Source: CARZYU01 sp964370085 (lineage in GTDB: Bacteria > Bacillota_I > Bacilli_A > RF39 > UBA660). Taken from it: DNA of 20,014 nt. This document shows positions 6,174-14,476 of this stretch, piece after piece (within the stretch, counting starts at the first letter, position 1; every line of letters starts with the position of its first letter). Below the pieces are notes generated by a model. The model was not told where the DNA came from, ran no database searches, and was given only the letters and a program-made list of their open reading frames with translations. Made by a program: the position numbers and the translations under genes. The DNA lies in contig CAYJHI010000022.1 of assembly GCA_964370085.1 (NCBI GenBank), forward strand, positions 1 through 20,014. Reading direction: 5' to 3'.

Positions 6174-8003
6174 TTACGGCACGAGACTGACACGAAAACT
6201 GTAGTTCTTGTTGCTGTCACCAGTGCCTCCATAGAAATTGAAGACACCAGCACCGGTAGTAAAGAGGTTATAACCGCCGCGATAAAACCAAGGATCACTT
6301 CCTTTAACGGAGTATTTAGAATCTTGATAAAAACCTAACGTCTCTTTAGTTCCATCCCCTAACATTCCTCTTGTATAATCACTAGAACTTGATCCATACG
6401 CATAACTATTATAATATCTCGCTTCTGGTACACTACTAAATCCTGAATATGCTGGATAAAAAATACCACTTTCATCTTCCATATTACCCATCACATATTC
6501 AAATGCTCCTCCTGACATATCATATACTCCCGTAATATTTCCCGTTGTTGATGCTCCTGCTCCACAACTTCCTATTCCGTTTCCTCTGTCTATTATATCA
6601 TTATAACTACATTGTGTTATCGCTATGCTTTCCCCAGGAGTTCCATTTGAATTACCTGTTATAAATGATGAATGTTTATTTTGATATACTTCTTTATTTG
6701 CTCCAGTATATGTTGTATTTCCATATTTCCCATATTTTGATTGAGAAAGGTATGCTACCACTCCCCATTCTGTATTCTTCATCATATGCGCATCATAACT
6801 TAAGCCACTTAATCCAAAGATATCATTTCCATTATCACCATTCATATATGTTCTCACACTATTAAACATATTTGATACATTTACAGTTCTCCAACTCTGT
6901 ACACTTGGTGTTATGATTGGTTCTCTAATAGTATTAGATGTTACACTTCCTGTTGTACTAGTTTCGAATTTTCCTACCCATATACCTGATAATTCTCTAT
7001 TTTCTGGACTTAATCTTGTAGTTGAATCATCACATGAATCTCCCCAACAAAAGGCTGGATTAGTATACCATTCGCTTACTGTATCTCCTGTATAAGCCGC
7101 TGCTCCAAGTTCTGTTGTAGTACTTTCAATCCATTTAATATCAAACGCTCCTGGAGTATTTACACTCGGTGTGCTACCACCACATCCTTGTACACCATAT
7201 GTATTACCTATTGTATATGAATATCTTGGTATCCACACAAACATTGCATTTATATCTTCCATTGATATAACTGTTCCAGGATTAGAACTAACTAGTGTTG
7301 CTCTATTAGTGTCAGTTACTGTTACAGCATTTGCCCATTCTTGAACATTATAGTTATACCACTCTGTAGAAACATCTGCTTTGACCCAATTTGTTCCATC
7401 ATATACAACTGGTATCATATCTCCCACTAACTCAGGTTCATTCGGTGTTCCTCCATGATCTGTAACATCCTTACATTCCGTTGTAGGCTCTACTTCTATT
7501 AACTTTACTCCATCAGGGAATGTTAATGGTGCAGTAGATAAACCTACATTAGAATTTACTGTTATAGTTTGAGCCGTACTACTGTTGTTAATAACTATTA
7601 AATTATAACTTCCTTGATATCCTACTTTTTGATATGCCGGCAACACAATACCTTCTTCTCTTGGCGTTTCAGTATCTATATAATATAAATTAGCATCTTC
7701 ACTTGTACTAGTATAATATAAATTAAACTTAGCATCTATACTATTACCATTAGTTAATTTAATAGTAATTTCTTTCTTACTATTAGGTTCTATACTAATA
7801 GTATTATTAACTAAATCATCACTTTCAATTAAACTATATAAGTTTCCTGTAACAATATTTAATGCATTATTATGTTCTATACTTGTAGTAAATAACGCAT
7901 AAGAAGTTAATCCTGTAATAGAAATAACTACTAATAACAAAGTCATAATCATTGACTTTTTATTTTTAAATAAATTGTTTTTAATAAAATACTTTAATCT
8001 CAT
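6174..8003 (-). CDS. Large surface protein with C-type-lectin/FGE-like C-terminus; candidate DGR target
   Basis: A 609-residue exported protein. Residues 1-17 are basic, a membrane helix spans about 18-36, and a beta-rich part (about 40-175) rich in Thr/Asn/Ser follows. The C-terminal half contains FVWIPRYSY, then DMSGGAFEYV (495-504), which resembles the DMSGNVWEW motif of formylglycine-generating-enzyme-like/C-type-lectin folds. The end reads RGG...GAGVFNF...YSFRVSLVP, the layout of variable proteins of diversity-generating retroelements. The last 35 codons (6177-6281) differ sharply in base and codon use from the preceding ones. ATG 8003 has TAGGTG and a good promoter. The ligand is unknown. 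No sulfatase or catalytic role is claimed. Confidence 0.85.
   Translation of the reverse strand: MRLKYFIKNNLFKNKKSMIMTLLLVVISITGLTSYALFTTSIEHNNALNIVTGNLYSLIESDDLVNNTISIEPNSKKEITIKLTNGNSIDAKFNLYYTSTSEDANLYYIDTETPREEGIVLPAYQKVGYQGSYNLIVINNSSTAQTITVNSNVGLSTAPLTFPDGVKLIEVEPTTECKDVTDHGGTPNEPELVGDMIPVVYDGTNWVKADVSTEWYNYNVQEWANAVTVTDTNRATLVSSNPGTVISMEDINAMFVWIPRYSYTIGNTYGVQGCGGSTPSVNTPGAFDIKWIESTTTELGAAAYTGDTVSEWYTNPAFCWGDSCDDSTTRLSPENRELSGIWVGKFETSTTGSVTSNTIREPIITPSVQSWRTVNVSNMFNSVRTYMNGDNGNDIFGLSGLSYDAHMMKNTEWGVVAYLSQSKYGKYGNTTYTGANKEVYQNKHSSFITGNSNGTPGESIAITQCSYNDIIDRGNGIGSCGAGASTTGNITGVYDMSGGAFEYVMGNMEDESGIFYPAYSGFSSVPEARYYNSYAYGSSSSDYTRGMLGDGTKETLGFYQDSKYSVKGSDPWFYRGGYNLFTTGAGVFNFYGGTGDSNKNYSFRVSLVP
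6177..6281 (-). other. Candidate DGR variable region (last 35 codons of the surface protein)
   Basis: Of these 35 codons, 31 end in a pyrimidine and 16 end in C. In the 35 codons just upstream 19 end in a pyrimidine and 2 in C. GC is about 46% in 6181-6300 against roughly 30% in neighbouring DNA. NNY codons are what adenine mutagenesis of AAY template codons produces, and they can never become stop codons. The encoded pattern RGG-x6-GAGVF ... FRV is that of lectin-fold variable proteins. No second copy (template) and no reverse transcriptase are visible in the window, so the assignment rests on composition and layout. Confidence 0.6.
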
Positions 8004-8012
8004 ATAAACACC

Positions 8013-8028
8013 TACTATTCTAATAGTA
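8013..8028. promoter_or_regulatory. Palindrome at the transcription start of the surface-protein gene
   Basis: A perfect 7-2-7 inverted repeat, TACTATT-CT-AATAGTA on the plus strand, touching the -10 box and spanning the predicted start of transcription near 8021. Its position suits an operator, or a 5'-end hairpin in the message. No regulator gene is adjacent. Confidence 0.4.
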
Positions 8029-8056
8029 TTATATAATTAATCTCATCTTAATACAA
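8028..8056 (-). promoter_or_regulatory. Sigma-A-type promoter of the surface-protein gene
   Basis: On the minus strand TTGTAT (8051-8056), a 17-base spacer and a perfect TATAAT (8028-8033), 24 bases before the ATG. The -35 abuts the terminator of the upstream phosphohexomutase gene, so the gene is a separate transcription unit. Confidence 0.7.
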
Positions 8057-8082
8057 TATAAAAAGGATATTTTACTATCCTT
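8056..8082 (-). terminator. Intrinsic terminator of the phosphohexomutase operon
   Basis: On the minus strand the stem AAGGATA/TATCCTT (8076-8082 with 8063-8069), 6-base loop, followed by TTTTATATT. The stem overlaps the stop codon. Confidence 0.75.
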
Positions 8083-9439
8083 ATACATTATATTTATTAA
8101 TTAAGCTAACAAATTCTTCTTCTATTTCTTTAAGTCTTTCTTCTTTACTAGCCTCAAATCTAACTGTTATATTAGGTCCCGTATTAGATACTCTAATTAA
8201 AGCCCATCCATCTTCAAATAACACTTTAATACCATCTATATCTATATAGTTATAACCTTTTTCTTTAACATATTCCGCTATTTTATCTACCACTGTATTT
8301 TTAATCTCATCAGGAGAAGTAAACTTAATTTCATCTGTTGAATAATACTTGTTTATTCCCTCTAATAACTCTGATACTTTTTTATCATTATTAGATAGTA
8401 ACTCTACTATTCTTAAACCTGCATAAAGTCCACTATCAAAACCTTCAAATTTATCCCTAAAATAAACATGTCCTGATAACTCTCCTCCTAATGGAGCGTC
8501 TATTCTCGCAGTTTCACTCTTAGTATATGAATTACCTGTTCTATAACAATAAGGAATACCTCCTAATTTAACAATTTCATCTTCTAATGCTTTACTACAC
8601 TTAACATCATATAAAAACTTCTTATTACTAACTTTATTAATCATATCTCTAATCATAATAATCATATATAAGTCAGTAGCAATATAATTACCTTTTTCGT
8701 CAACTATTCCTAATCGATCTCCATCCCCATCAAAAGCAATCCCAATATCAGCTTTTGTCTCTAACACTTTTTCTTTAAGCATTACTAAATTACTCTCTAC
8801 ACATGGATCAGGATGATGATTTGGAAAAGTTCCATCACTATCTCCACAAATAACTTCTAAGTCAATTGGAAACATCTTATATAACTCTTCTGCAATTATA
8901 CTAGTAGTACCATTACCCGGATCAATAACTACTTTTAATCTTCTATTACCAAAATCAAGTGATTTCTTAAATAACTCTATATAATCATTACGAATATCAT
9001 AATTACTAACTAAACCACTACCTTCTCTAAATTCACCTTTAGTAATATATTCATATAACTCTTCTATAGTATCCCCTTTAATATTACCATTCTTATCATA
9101 AGCCATCTTAAACCCATTATCATCTTTAGGATTATGACTAGCCGTAACCATAATACCAGAATAAGTATCTAACTTAATCGCTGCATAATAATACATTGGT
9201 GTCGTAACTAAACCTAAATCAATTACATCTACTCCAGTACTAGTAATACCTTTTATTAAAGAAGTTGCAAGTTCTAAAGAAGATAATCTATTATCTCTTC
9301 CAATAACACATTTATTAAATCCCAAATCTTGTATTTTACTACCAAAACCTTTTCCTAAAGTATAAGCAAAAGTACTATCTATATCACTAGGATAAACCCC
9401 TCTTATATCATAACCTCTAAATACATATTTGTTTAACAT
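8081..9439 (-). CDS. Phosphomannomutase/phosphoglucomutase (alpha-D-phosphohexomutase)
   Basis: A 452-residue cytoplasmic enzyme moving phosphate between C1 and C6 of hexose phosphates and feeding nucleotide-sugar, wall and capsule synthesis. All family signatures are present: FRGYDIRG at 7-14, TASHNP with catalytic Ser101 (99-104), the metal loop DGDGDR (237-242), the sugar-specificity loop GGELSGH (318-324) and a C-terminal phosphate-binding RFEASKEER near 427-435. The GGELSGH form is typical of dual phosphomanno/phosphoglucomutases rather than GlmM. Start at 9439 follows TAGGAGGATT, 9 bases after uppP, making it the last gene of a four-gene operon. Substrate preference between mannose and glucose phosphates cannot be read from sequence. 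Confidence 0.92.
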   Translation of the reverse strand: MLNKYVFRGYDIRGVYPSDIDSTFAYTLGKGFGSKIQDLGFNKCVIGRDNRLSSLELATSLIKGITSTGVDVIDLGLVTTPMYYYAAIKLDTYSGIMVTASHNPKDDNGFKMAYDKNGNIKGDTIEELYEYITKGEFREGSGLVSNYDIRNDYIELFKKSLDFGNRRLKVVIDPGNGTTSIIAEELYKMFPIDLEVICGDSDGTFPNHHPDPCVESNLVMLKEKVLETKADIGIAFDGDGDRLGIVDEKGNYIATDLYMIIMIRDMINKVSNKKFLYDVKCSKALEDEIVKLGGIPYCYRTGNSYTKSETARIDAPLGGELSGHVYFRDKFEGFDSGLYAGLRIVELLSNNDKKVSELLEGINKYYSTDEIKFTSPDEIKNTVVDKIAEYVKEKGYNYIDIDGIKVLFEDGWALIRVSNTGPNITVRFEASKEERLKEIEEEFVSLINKYNV

Positions 9440-9448
9440 ATAATCCTC

Positions 9449-10267
9449 CTACAAAAATAAAGTCCAAATAATAACTACTATTGCTATTAATATTCTATAA
9501 CCCATAAATATTTTAAAATCATGCCTCTTAAGATAACTAAGTAAAAACTTAATACAAATAAGCCCCATTATAAATGCTGCTAATATTCCACTGATAAAGA
9601 ACCAAATATTATCCATTATTAAAGGCATTATATCTTGCGTCTTTATAATTTGTAATACAACTGCCCCTAAGATAACAGGCATAGCCAAAAAGAACGAAAA
9701 CTTAGCAGCATCTTCTTTATTAATTCCTCTTAGTCTAGCAGCAGTAATAGTAGTACCACTTCTTGAAAAACCCGGTATAAGAGCAAACACTTGTAAACAA
9801 CCTATCCATATGGCATCTAACCAAGTCATTTTCTTAATTGAATTATTACTTTTGCTTACTTTATCAATTAGATAAATAATAATACCCATCACTATTAAGC
9901 AAATAGCAATAAGTAAATAATTTCCTCTTATAACACCATCAATTATATCTTCAAACAGAAGACCTGCAATAGCCGCTGGAATAGTTGCAATAACTAAGAA
10001 CCATAATATTTTCCCTTTTTCATCTTTAATCCCTTTAGTAAAACCATCTTTAATCATATTAATAAAGTCTTTAAAAAAGAATATCCCAATTGCCAGTATT
10101 GTTCCTAAATGAAGAGCAATATCAAATGTAAGATGAATATTTTCATTTAAACTAGCACCTACGCCAAATATATCTCTAAATATAATTAAATGTGCACTAG
10201 AAGAAATTGGTAAAAACTCAGCAATACCTTGTACTATACCTAATATAATACTTTGAAAAATATCCAT
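9449..10267 (-). CDS. uppP: Undecaprenyl-diphosphatase UppP (BacA family)
   Basis: A 272-residue polytopic membrane enzyme that converts undecaprenyl diphosphate to the monophosphate on the outer face of the membrane, recycling the lipid carrier for wall synthesis; it also gives bacitracin tolerance. Both signatures are present: GIVQGIAEFLPISSSAHL (residues 10-27, with Glu17) and PGFSRSGTT (165-173). The length is normal for the family. The ATG shares its first base with the TAA of the upstream DUF368 gene (base 10267), so the two are translationally coupled. The neighbour is thought to carry the product back across the membrane, giving a coherent recycling operon. Confidence 0.96.
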   Translation of the reverse strand: MDIFQSIILGIVQGIAEFLPISSSAHLIIFRDIFGVGASLNENIHLTFDIALHLGTILAIGIFFFKDFINMIKDGFTKGIKDEKGKILWFLVIATIPAAIAGLLFEDIIDGVIRGNYLLIAICLIVMGIIIYLIDKVSKSNNSIKKMTWLDAIWIGCLQVFALIPGFSRSGTTITAARLRGINKEDAAKFSFFLAMPVILGAVVLQIIKTQDIMPLIMDNIWFFISGILAAFIMGLICIKFLLSYLKRHDFKIFMGYRILIAIVVIIWTLFL

Positions 10268-11133
10268 TATTCATCACCCAATCTATTACCAATAAAATAA
10301 CCAATTAATAAAAGTACTACTCCTACTAATAACTGAGGTACTGAGAATATAAATGTTTCCACTTCAAAGTATGTACTTATAGGAATCGCAAATAAAGATG
10401 CAACGACAAAACCTATAACCGCATACATCGTAATTGTCTCATGCTTTTCAAATAAACGTTTAATTAATTTAGACACTAGTACTAAACCAATTAATACACC
10501 AACCCCAACAGAACCTACTACTAGTAAATTATTAAATACATTTTCAAATGCAAATAAAGATGAAACTGTATCTAATATTGGTCTATAAAAACCTAATGTA
10601 AGTAATACTAATGAACCACTTATACCTGGTATTATCATCGTAGCAGCAGCAATCGCACCAACTACAACAAGTAACAACATTCCACCTACATCAATATTAC
10701 TTAAAACTACTTCACTAGTACTTGGAAATATCATTGGTAATAAAGACATAAATATGATTAAAGAAAAAGTACTAATCATCACTAAGTAATTAGGAATTTT
10801 CTTACTATCTCTTTTACCAGAAACTCTTTTAAATATCATTGGTAATCCACCAATAACTAATCCCATAAAAAATAAAACAGTTGGTAATGGAAACTCACTT
10901 AAAGAAGATTCTATAACATCACTAAGTACCCAAAACGATAAAACCATTCCTATTCCAAGTGGTAATAAAAATTTAATATTATCTTTTAAGTTCTTAAAGA
11001 AGTTACTTATCGCTCCAATAAATTCTTCATATATTCCTAAAGTAAGTGCAAGTGTTCCACCACTAACACCCGGTATTATATTAGCAATACCCATTATAAA
11101 ACCTTTAACTAACAACATAACATTTCTTTTCAT
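10267..11133 (-). CDS. popT: DUF368 membrane protein, PopT-type polyprenyl-phosphate transporter
   Basis: A 288-residue polytopic protein. It shows the internal duplication of the DUF368 family: NIIPGVSGGTLALTLGIY (residues 18-35) and MIIPGISGSLVLLTLGFY (166-183). DUF368 proteins (PopT) have been shown, with the DedA protein UptA, to return undecaprenyl phosphate from the outer to the inner leaflet. Here the gene is joined by one-base TAATG overlaps to the metallo-hydrolase gene upstream and to uppP downstream, which fits that role: UppP makes the molecule that this protein would flip. The family call is firm; the transport role rests on characterised homologues. The gene symbol is given on that basis. 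Confidence 0.88.
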   Translation of the reverse strand: MKRNVMLLVKGFIMGIANIIPGVSGGTLALTLGIYEEFIGAISNFFKNLKDNIKFLLPLGIGMVLSFWVLSDVIESSLSEFPLPTVLFFMGLVIGGLPMIFKRVSGKRDSKKIPNYLVMISTFSLIIFMSLLPMIFPSTSEVVLSNIDVGGMLLLVVVGAIAAATMIIPGISGSLVLLTLGFYRPILDTVSSLFAFENVFNNLLVVGSVGVGVLIGLVLVSKLIKRLFEKHETITMYAVIGFVVASLFAIPISTYFEVETFIFSVPQLLVGVVLLLIGYFIGNRLGDE

Positions 11134-11666
11134 TAACTAATTCTCTCCTTAATATAATCATTATGCATAATCTCATGATTTAATGAAGTAACATCATCAT
11201 GACCAGGATAAATAGTAATATCTTTATCATATTTAACAATCTTATCTAAACTATTATACATCTCATTAATATTACCAGTAGGTAAATCACATCTACCTAT
11301 TTCTTCTTTAAATAAGAAATCTCCTGTAAACATTACTTTTTCTTCTTTAAAATAAAAAGTAATCGAATCTGCACTGTGACCTGGTGTATAAATGACTTCA
11401 AAGTTAAAAGGTCCAATTGAATATTCTTTTTCTTCTAAATTACTCTTTTTATTTACTAAAGTATTTTTCTTTGTAAAATCTCTTAAAGCACCAACATGAT
11501 CAAAATGAGAATGAGTAACTAATACACTCAATAACTTATTATCGCCTATAGCATCTTTTATTTTAATAGTCTCATCACCTGGATCTATCACTAAAACTTG
11601 TCCCTCTTTAACAAGTATATAACAATTAGCTCTAAGTCTCCCGACTACAACTGTTTTTATTTCCAT
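11133..11666 (-). CDS. Metallo-beta-lactamase-fold hydrolase (glyoxalase II-like)
   Basis: A 177-residue cytoplasmic protein with the full dinuclear-metal site of the fold: THSHFDH (His52, His54, Asp56, His57), TPGHS (His97), FTGD (Asp116) and YPGHDD (His156). It is of the short, single-domain type often labelled hydroxyacylglutathione hydrolase; true substrate unknown. The frame has an earlier ATG at 11681, but that lies about two bases from the predicted transcription start and lacks a ribosome binding site; ATG 11666 has GGGAG at 8 bases and begins MEIKTVVVG as relatives do. First gene of the operon with DUF368, uppP and the phosphohexomutase; overlaps the next start by one base. Confidence 0.88.
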   Translation of the reverse strand: MEIKTVVVGRLRANCYILVKEGQVLVIDPGDETIKIKDAIGDNKLLSVLVTHSHFDHVGALRDFTKKNTLVNKKSNLEEKEYSIGPFNFEVIYTPGHSADSITFYFKEEKVMFTGDFLFKEEIGRCDLPTGNINEMYNSLDKIVKYDKDITIYPGHDDVTSLNHEIMHNDYIKERIS

Positions 11667-11689
11667 TTTATCTACTCCCATCTTCTATA

Positions 11690-11718
11690 AGAATATCATA
11701 TATTGCATTCTTTGACAA
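11690..11718 (-). promoter_or_regulatory. Promoter of the hydrolase-DUF368-uppP-phosphohexomutase operon
   Basis: On the minus strand TTGTCA (11713-11718), a 17-base spacer ending in the extended -10 TGA, and TATTCT (11690-11695). The predicted start near 11683 supports the shorter ORF start at 11666. Confidence 0.65.
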
Positions 11719-11728
11719 TTTTTTATAG

Positions 11729-11753
11729 AAAAAAAAGACTACTCAATTGTAGT
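11729..11753 (-). terminator. Intrinsic terminator of the Ig-like surface-protein gene
   Basis: On the minus strand ACTAC/GTAGT (11749-11753 with 11738-11742), 6-base loop, followed within two bases by eight T. The stop codon TAG is in the stem. Confidence 0.65.
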
Positions 11754-12599
11754 ATCTTCTTCTATAATATTAATTTCTCTAATAGTAGTTCCTGTGTTCA
11801 AATAACTATCTGTTGCAGAATAATGAATTTGGTATTTTCCAACTACATTTACATCAATATTGTCTATATCAGTACAAACACTATCAGTACAACTCATATA
11901 ACTAATAATAACATCTCCATTACTTAATGAATCATAATCATCAGTCACAGATTTAATACCAGGATCAGATAATGTAGAACCTCTAGTTAAATTAATAGTA
12001 GATTCTCCATTAAGTTCTATTTTAGGAGCAGTAGAATCGACATACATTCCATCTATTAATTCAACTGATTCTATCTTAAGAATACCTGCAAGTAATTTAT
12101 TAGAATTAATATTAATCGCTTCCTCATCAACCCACACAATAATTTCGTAATCACGACTTTCACCAGCGTATAAAATTTCGTTATTTATTAAATACATACC
12201 ATTACCTATATCCGATAATAAAACAGGCGTTGTATACTCTGATAAACCTTCTTTAACCGAAATTTTAATATTTTCTTTTGAAATAATATTACTACTATCA
12301 ATGCTAGGATCATTCTCAAATATTATACGGTAAGCCCCTGCTTTGTCACTTGTATTAATTACTTTGAATTTGAACGGATCATTTTCCATACCATCAGAAT
12401 CATTCATTGCTTTAACACTTGTTAATTCTAATGTATCACTATCTTCATATTCTATTTCAAATGTTGCTTCATCACTGATATTATTATTTTCTTTTTCTAT
12501 CATATCCATAATCATATAGGTAGCACCTACTAACCCCACTACTAAAAGGATTAATACACAACCAACTACAGTAGATTTTATAAACTTCTTCTTTTTCAT
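11739..12599 (-). CDS. Membrane-anchored surface protein with a C-terminal DUF5011-type Ig-like domain
   Basis: A 286-residue protein with a lysine-rich head, one membrane helix (about 10-31), an acidic beta-rich middle (about 45-185) and a C-terminal bacterial Ig-like repeat from about 190. The repeat's signature is STAPKIELNG ... TRGSTLSDPGI ... GKYQIHYSATDSYLNTG, matching the DUF5011 (Cry22Aa-like) family: 'proper order, loss of balance, return to natural sequence' spacing with a Pro-Gly turn. No sorting signal of the LPXTG type is visible at the C-terminus. Likely an extracellular adhesion or structural protein; ligand unknown. It has GGAGT before ATG 12599, its own promoter and its own terminator. 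Confidence 0.8.
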   Translation of the reverse strand: MKKKKFIKSTVVGCVLILLVVGLVGATYMIMDMIEKENNNISDEATFEIEYEDSDTLELTSVKAMNDSDGMENDPFKFKVINTSDKAGAYRIIFENDPSIDSSNIISKENIKISVKEGLSEYTTPVLLSDIGNGMYLINNEILYAGESRDYEIIVWVDEEAININSNKLLAGILKIESVELIDGMYVDSTAPKIELNGESTINLTRGSTLSDPGIKSVTDDYDSLSNGDVIISYMSCTDSVCTDIDNIDVNVVGKYQIHYSATDSYLNTGTTIREINIIEEDTTIE

Positions 12600-12622
12600 A
12601 ATTTACTCCTATCCTCTTTAAT

Positions 12623-12651
12623 ATAATAACAAATATTGACAAGCATTACAA
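12623..12651 (-). promoter_or_regulatory. Promoter of the Ig-like surface-protein gene
   Basis: On the minus strand TTGTAA (12646-12651), a 17-base spacer and TATTAT (12623-12628), 24 bases before the ATG. It begins immediately after the T-run of the exporter terminator. Confidence 0.55.
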
Positions 12652-12652
12652 C

Positions 12653-12675
12653 AAAAAAAGCAGGAAAATCCTACT
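12653..12675 (-). terminator. Intrinsic terminator of the ABC exporter operon
   Basis: On the minus strand AGTAGGA/TCCTGCT (12669-12675 with 12659-12665; one G-U pair), 3-base loop, then six T. It overlaps the stop codon. Confidence 0.8.
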
Positions 12676-14476
12676 CTTCGTTAACACCTTCAAATTGGGC
12701 ATTATATAAATTATAATAAAAACCTTTTTTATCTAACAACTCATCATGTGATCCTTGTTCTACAATATCACCTTCTTGCATTACTAATATAGTATCTGCA
12801 TTCCTAATAGTAGATAATCTATGTGCAATTACAAAACTTGTTCTATTTTCCATAAGTTTATCCATTGCTTTTTGAATTAAAACTTCTGTTCTTGTATCAA
12901 CACTAGAAGTAGCTTCATCAAGTATTAATATTTCAGGATCATTTAATATTACTCTTGCAATTGTTAATAACTGCTTTTGTCCTGCTGATATACTACTGTT
13001 TTCATCATCTAAAATCATGTCATATGAATTAGGTAGAGTTCTAATAAAATGATCAACATGAGCATCTATACAAGCTTGTTCTATTTCTTCATCAGTAGCA
13101 TCTTCCTTAGCAAACTTCATATTATCTTTAATTGATGCACTAAATAACCAAGTATCTTGTAAAACCATTCCAAAATGATCTCTTAAGTTATTACGTTCCA
13201 TTTCTTTAATATCAATACCATCTATTTTAATAGAACCATTATTAACATCATAAAATCTCATTAATAGTTTAACAATAGTTGTTTTACCTGCTCCTGTTGG
13301 ACCCACTATTGCAATCTTAGAACCTTTTTTAATAGTAGCACTAAAATTATTAATAATAGTCTTATTCGGATTATAACCAAAAGACACATTATCAAAAGTA
13401 ATATCTTTTTCAATACTTTCCAGTACTTTAGGATTCTTAACAGTAGGAACTTCTTCTTCTTCATCTAAAAATTCAAAGACTCTCTCAGATGCTGCCATTA
13501 AAGACTGCAATAAATTAGTAACTTGTGCTATTTGACCTAACGGTTGCATAAATGTTCTAACATATTGTGTAAACGATAATATATCCCCAATAGCCATAGA
13601 ACCATTTATAACTAAATAACCCCCAAATATCGATACAATTACATAACCTAAATTACCTACAAAACTCATTAAAGGCATCATAATACTTGATAAAAATTGA
13701 CTCTTCCACGCTGAATCATATAACTCTTTATTTGTTTCATCAAAACGTTTAACTTCATCATCCGTTCCGTTATATAATTTAACTATATCATGCCCAGCAT
13801 AAGTTTCTTCAATATGACCATTAATTACCCCTAATTGTTGTTGTTGTCTTTCAAAATGAATTTGTCCTTTTTTAACAATCTTCATCATTACAATTAAAGT
13901 AACAAATATAAGTATTAAAATAATAATAGTCATTAAAACATTAATAGAAAACATCATAACTATAATACCTATAGCTAGAACAATAGAAGATATAATTTGA
14001 GCCATACCTTGATCTAAACTTTGAGATATCGTATCAACATCATTTGTAATACGTGATAAAGTATCACCTGTTTGCTTAGTTTCAAAATACTTTAAAGGCA
14101 TACGATGTATCTTCTTAGAAATATCTGTTCTTAAATTATAAGTAACTTTCTGAGAAACAGTCGCCATCGTAATACCCTGAACATAGGAAAATATCATACT
14201 AATAATATATAACCCTAGTAACGTTAGCAGTATTCCTGATAAAGCTGCAAAATCTATCCCACCTGTATTAGAAACTTTTAACATTAGTCCATCAAAGATT
14301 AAAGTAGTAGCTTCTCCTAATATTTTAGGACCCACTATACTAAATATAGCAGAACCTACTGCGAATAAAATAACCAATATAATTCTTATCTTATATACCC
14401 CTAGATACTTAAGGAGAGTTTTAAATGTTTTTTTAAAGTCTTTAACTTCATTATTAACTGTTCTGTTATTATGCAT
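12671..14476 (-). CDS. ABC exporter half-transporter, catalytic partner (601 aa)
   Basis: A fused permease-ATPase of the type I exporter class. Residues 1-330 hold six membrane helices; 358-590 are the nucleotide-binding domain. Walker A is GPTGAGKT (392-399), Walker B is ILILDE with the catalytic Glu521 intact, and the switch His552 is present in IAHRLSTI. Its signature motif is altered to SISAGQKQ (495-502) instead of LSGGQ. This complements the defects of the upstream subunit and is the pattern of asymmetric heterodimeric multidrug exporters such as BmrCD, LmrCD and TM287/288. ATG 14476 uses AGGAGG inside the end of the upstream gene, which it overlaps by 8 bases. Substrate unknown; drug or peptide export is plausible. 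Confidence 0.92.
   Translation of the reverse strand: MHNNRTVNNEVKDFKKTFKTLLKYLGVYKIRIILVILFAVGSAIFSIVGPKILGEATTLIFDGLMLKVSNTGGIDFAALSGILLTLLGLYIISMIFSYVQGITMATVSQKVTYNLRTDISKKIHRMPLKYFETKQTGDTLSRITNDVDTISQSLDQGMAQIISSIVLAIGIIVMMFSINVLMTIIILILIFVTLIVMMKIVKKGQIHFERQQQQLGVINGHIEETYAGHDIVKLYNGTDDEVKRFDETNKELYDSAWKSQFLSSIMMPLMSFVGNLGYVIVSIFGGYLVINGSMAIGDILSFTQYVRTFMQPLGQIAQVTNLLQSLMAASERVFEFLDEEEEVPTVKNPKVLESIEKDITFDNVSFGYNPNKTIINNFSATIKKGSKIAIVGPTGAGKTTIVKLLMRFYDVNNGSIKIDGIDIKEMERNNLRDHFGMVLQDTWLFSASIKDNMKFAKEDATDEEIEQACIDAHVDHFIRTLPNSYDMILDDENSSISAGQKQLLTIARVILNDPEILILDEATSSVDTRTEVLIQKAMDKLMENRTSFVIAHRLSTIRNADTILVMQEGDIVEQGSHDELLDKKGFYYNLYNAQFEGVNEE

Noticed and set aside
6083..6298. A 71-codon open frame on the minus strand, out of frame with the surface-protein gene and extending past its stop
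   Set aside because: It overlaps the variable cassette in another frame, has no ribosome binding site and resembles no protein; it stays open because the cassette is GC-rich and NNY-biased.
6048..6338. Plus-strand open frame opposite the end of the surface-protein gene
   Set aside because: Antisense shadow of the real minus-strand gene, starting in a terminator hairpin.
6665..7095. Two short plus-strand open frames (6665-6865 and 6913-7095)
   Set aside because: Both are antisense to the well-supported 609-residue surface protein and have no ribosome binding site.
11703..11927. Plus-strand open frame of 74 codons
   Set aside because: Antisense to the Ig-like protein end and crossing its terminator; low-complexity translation.
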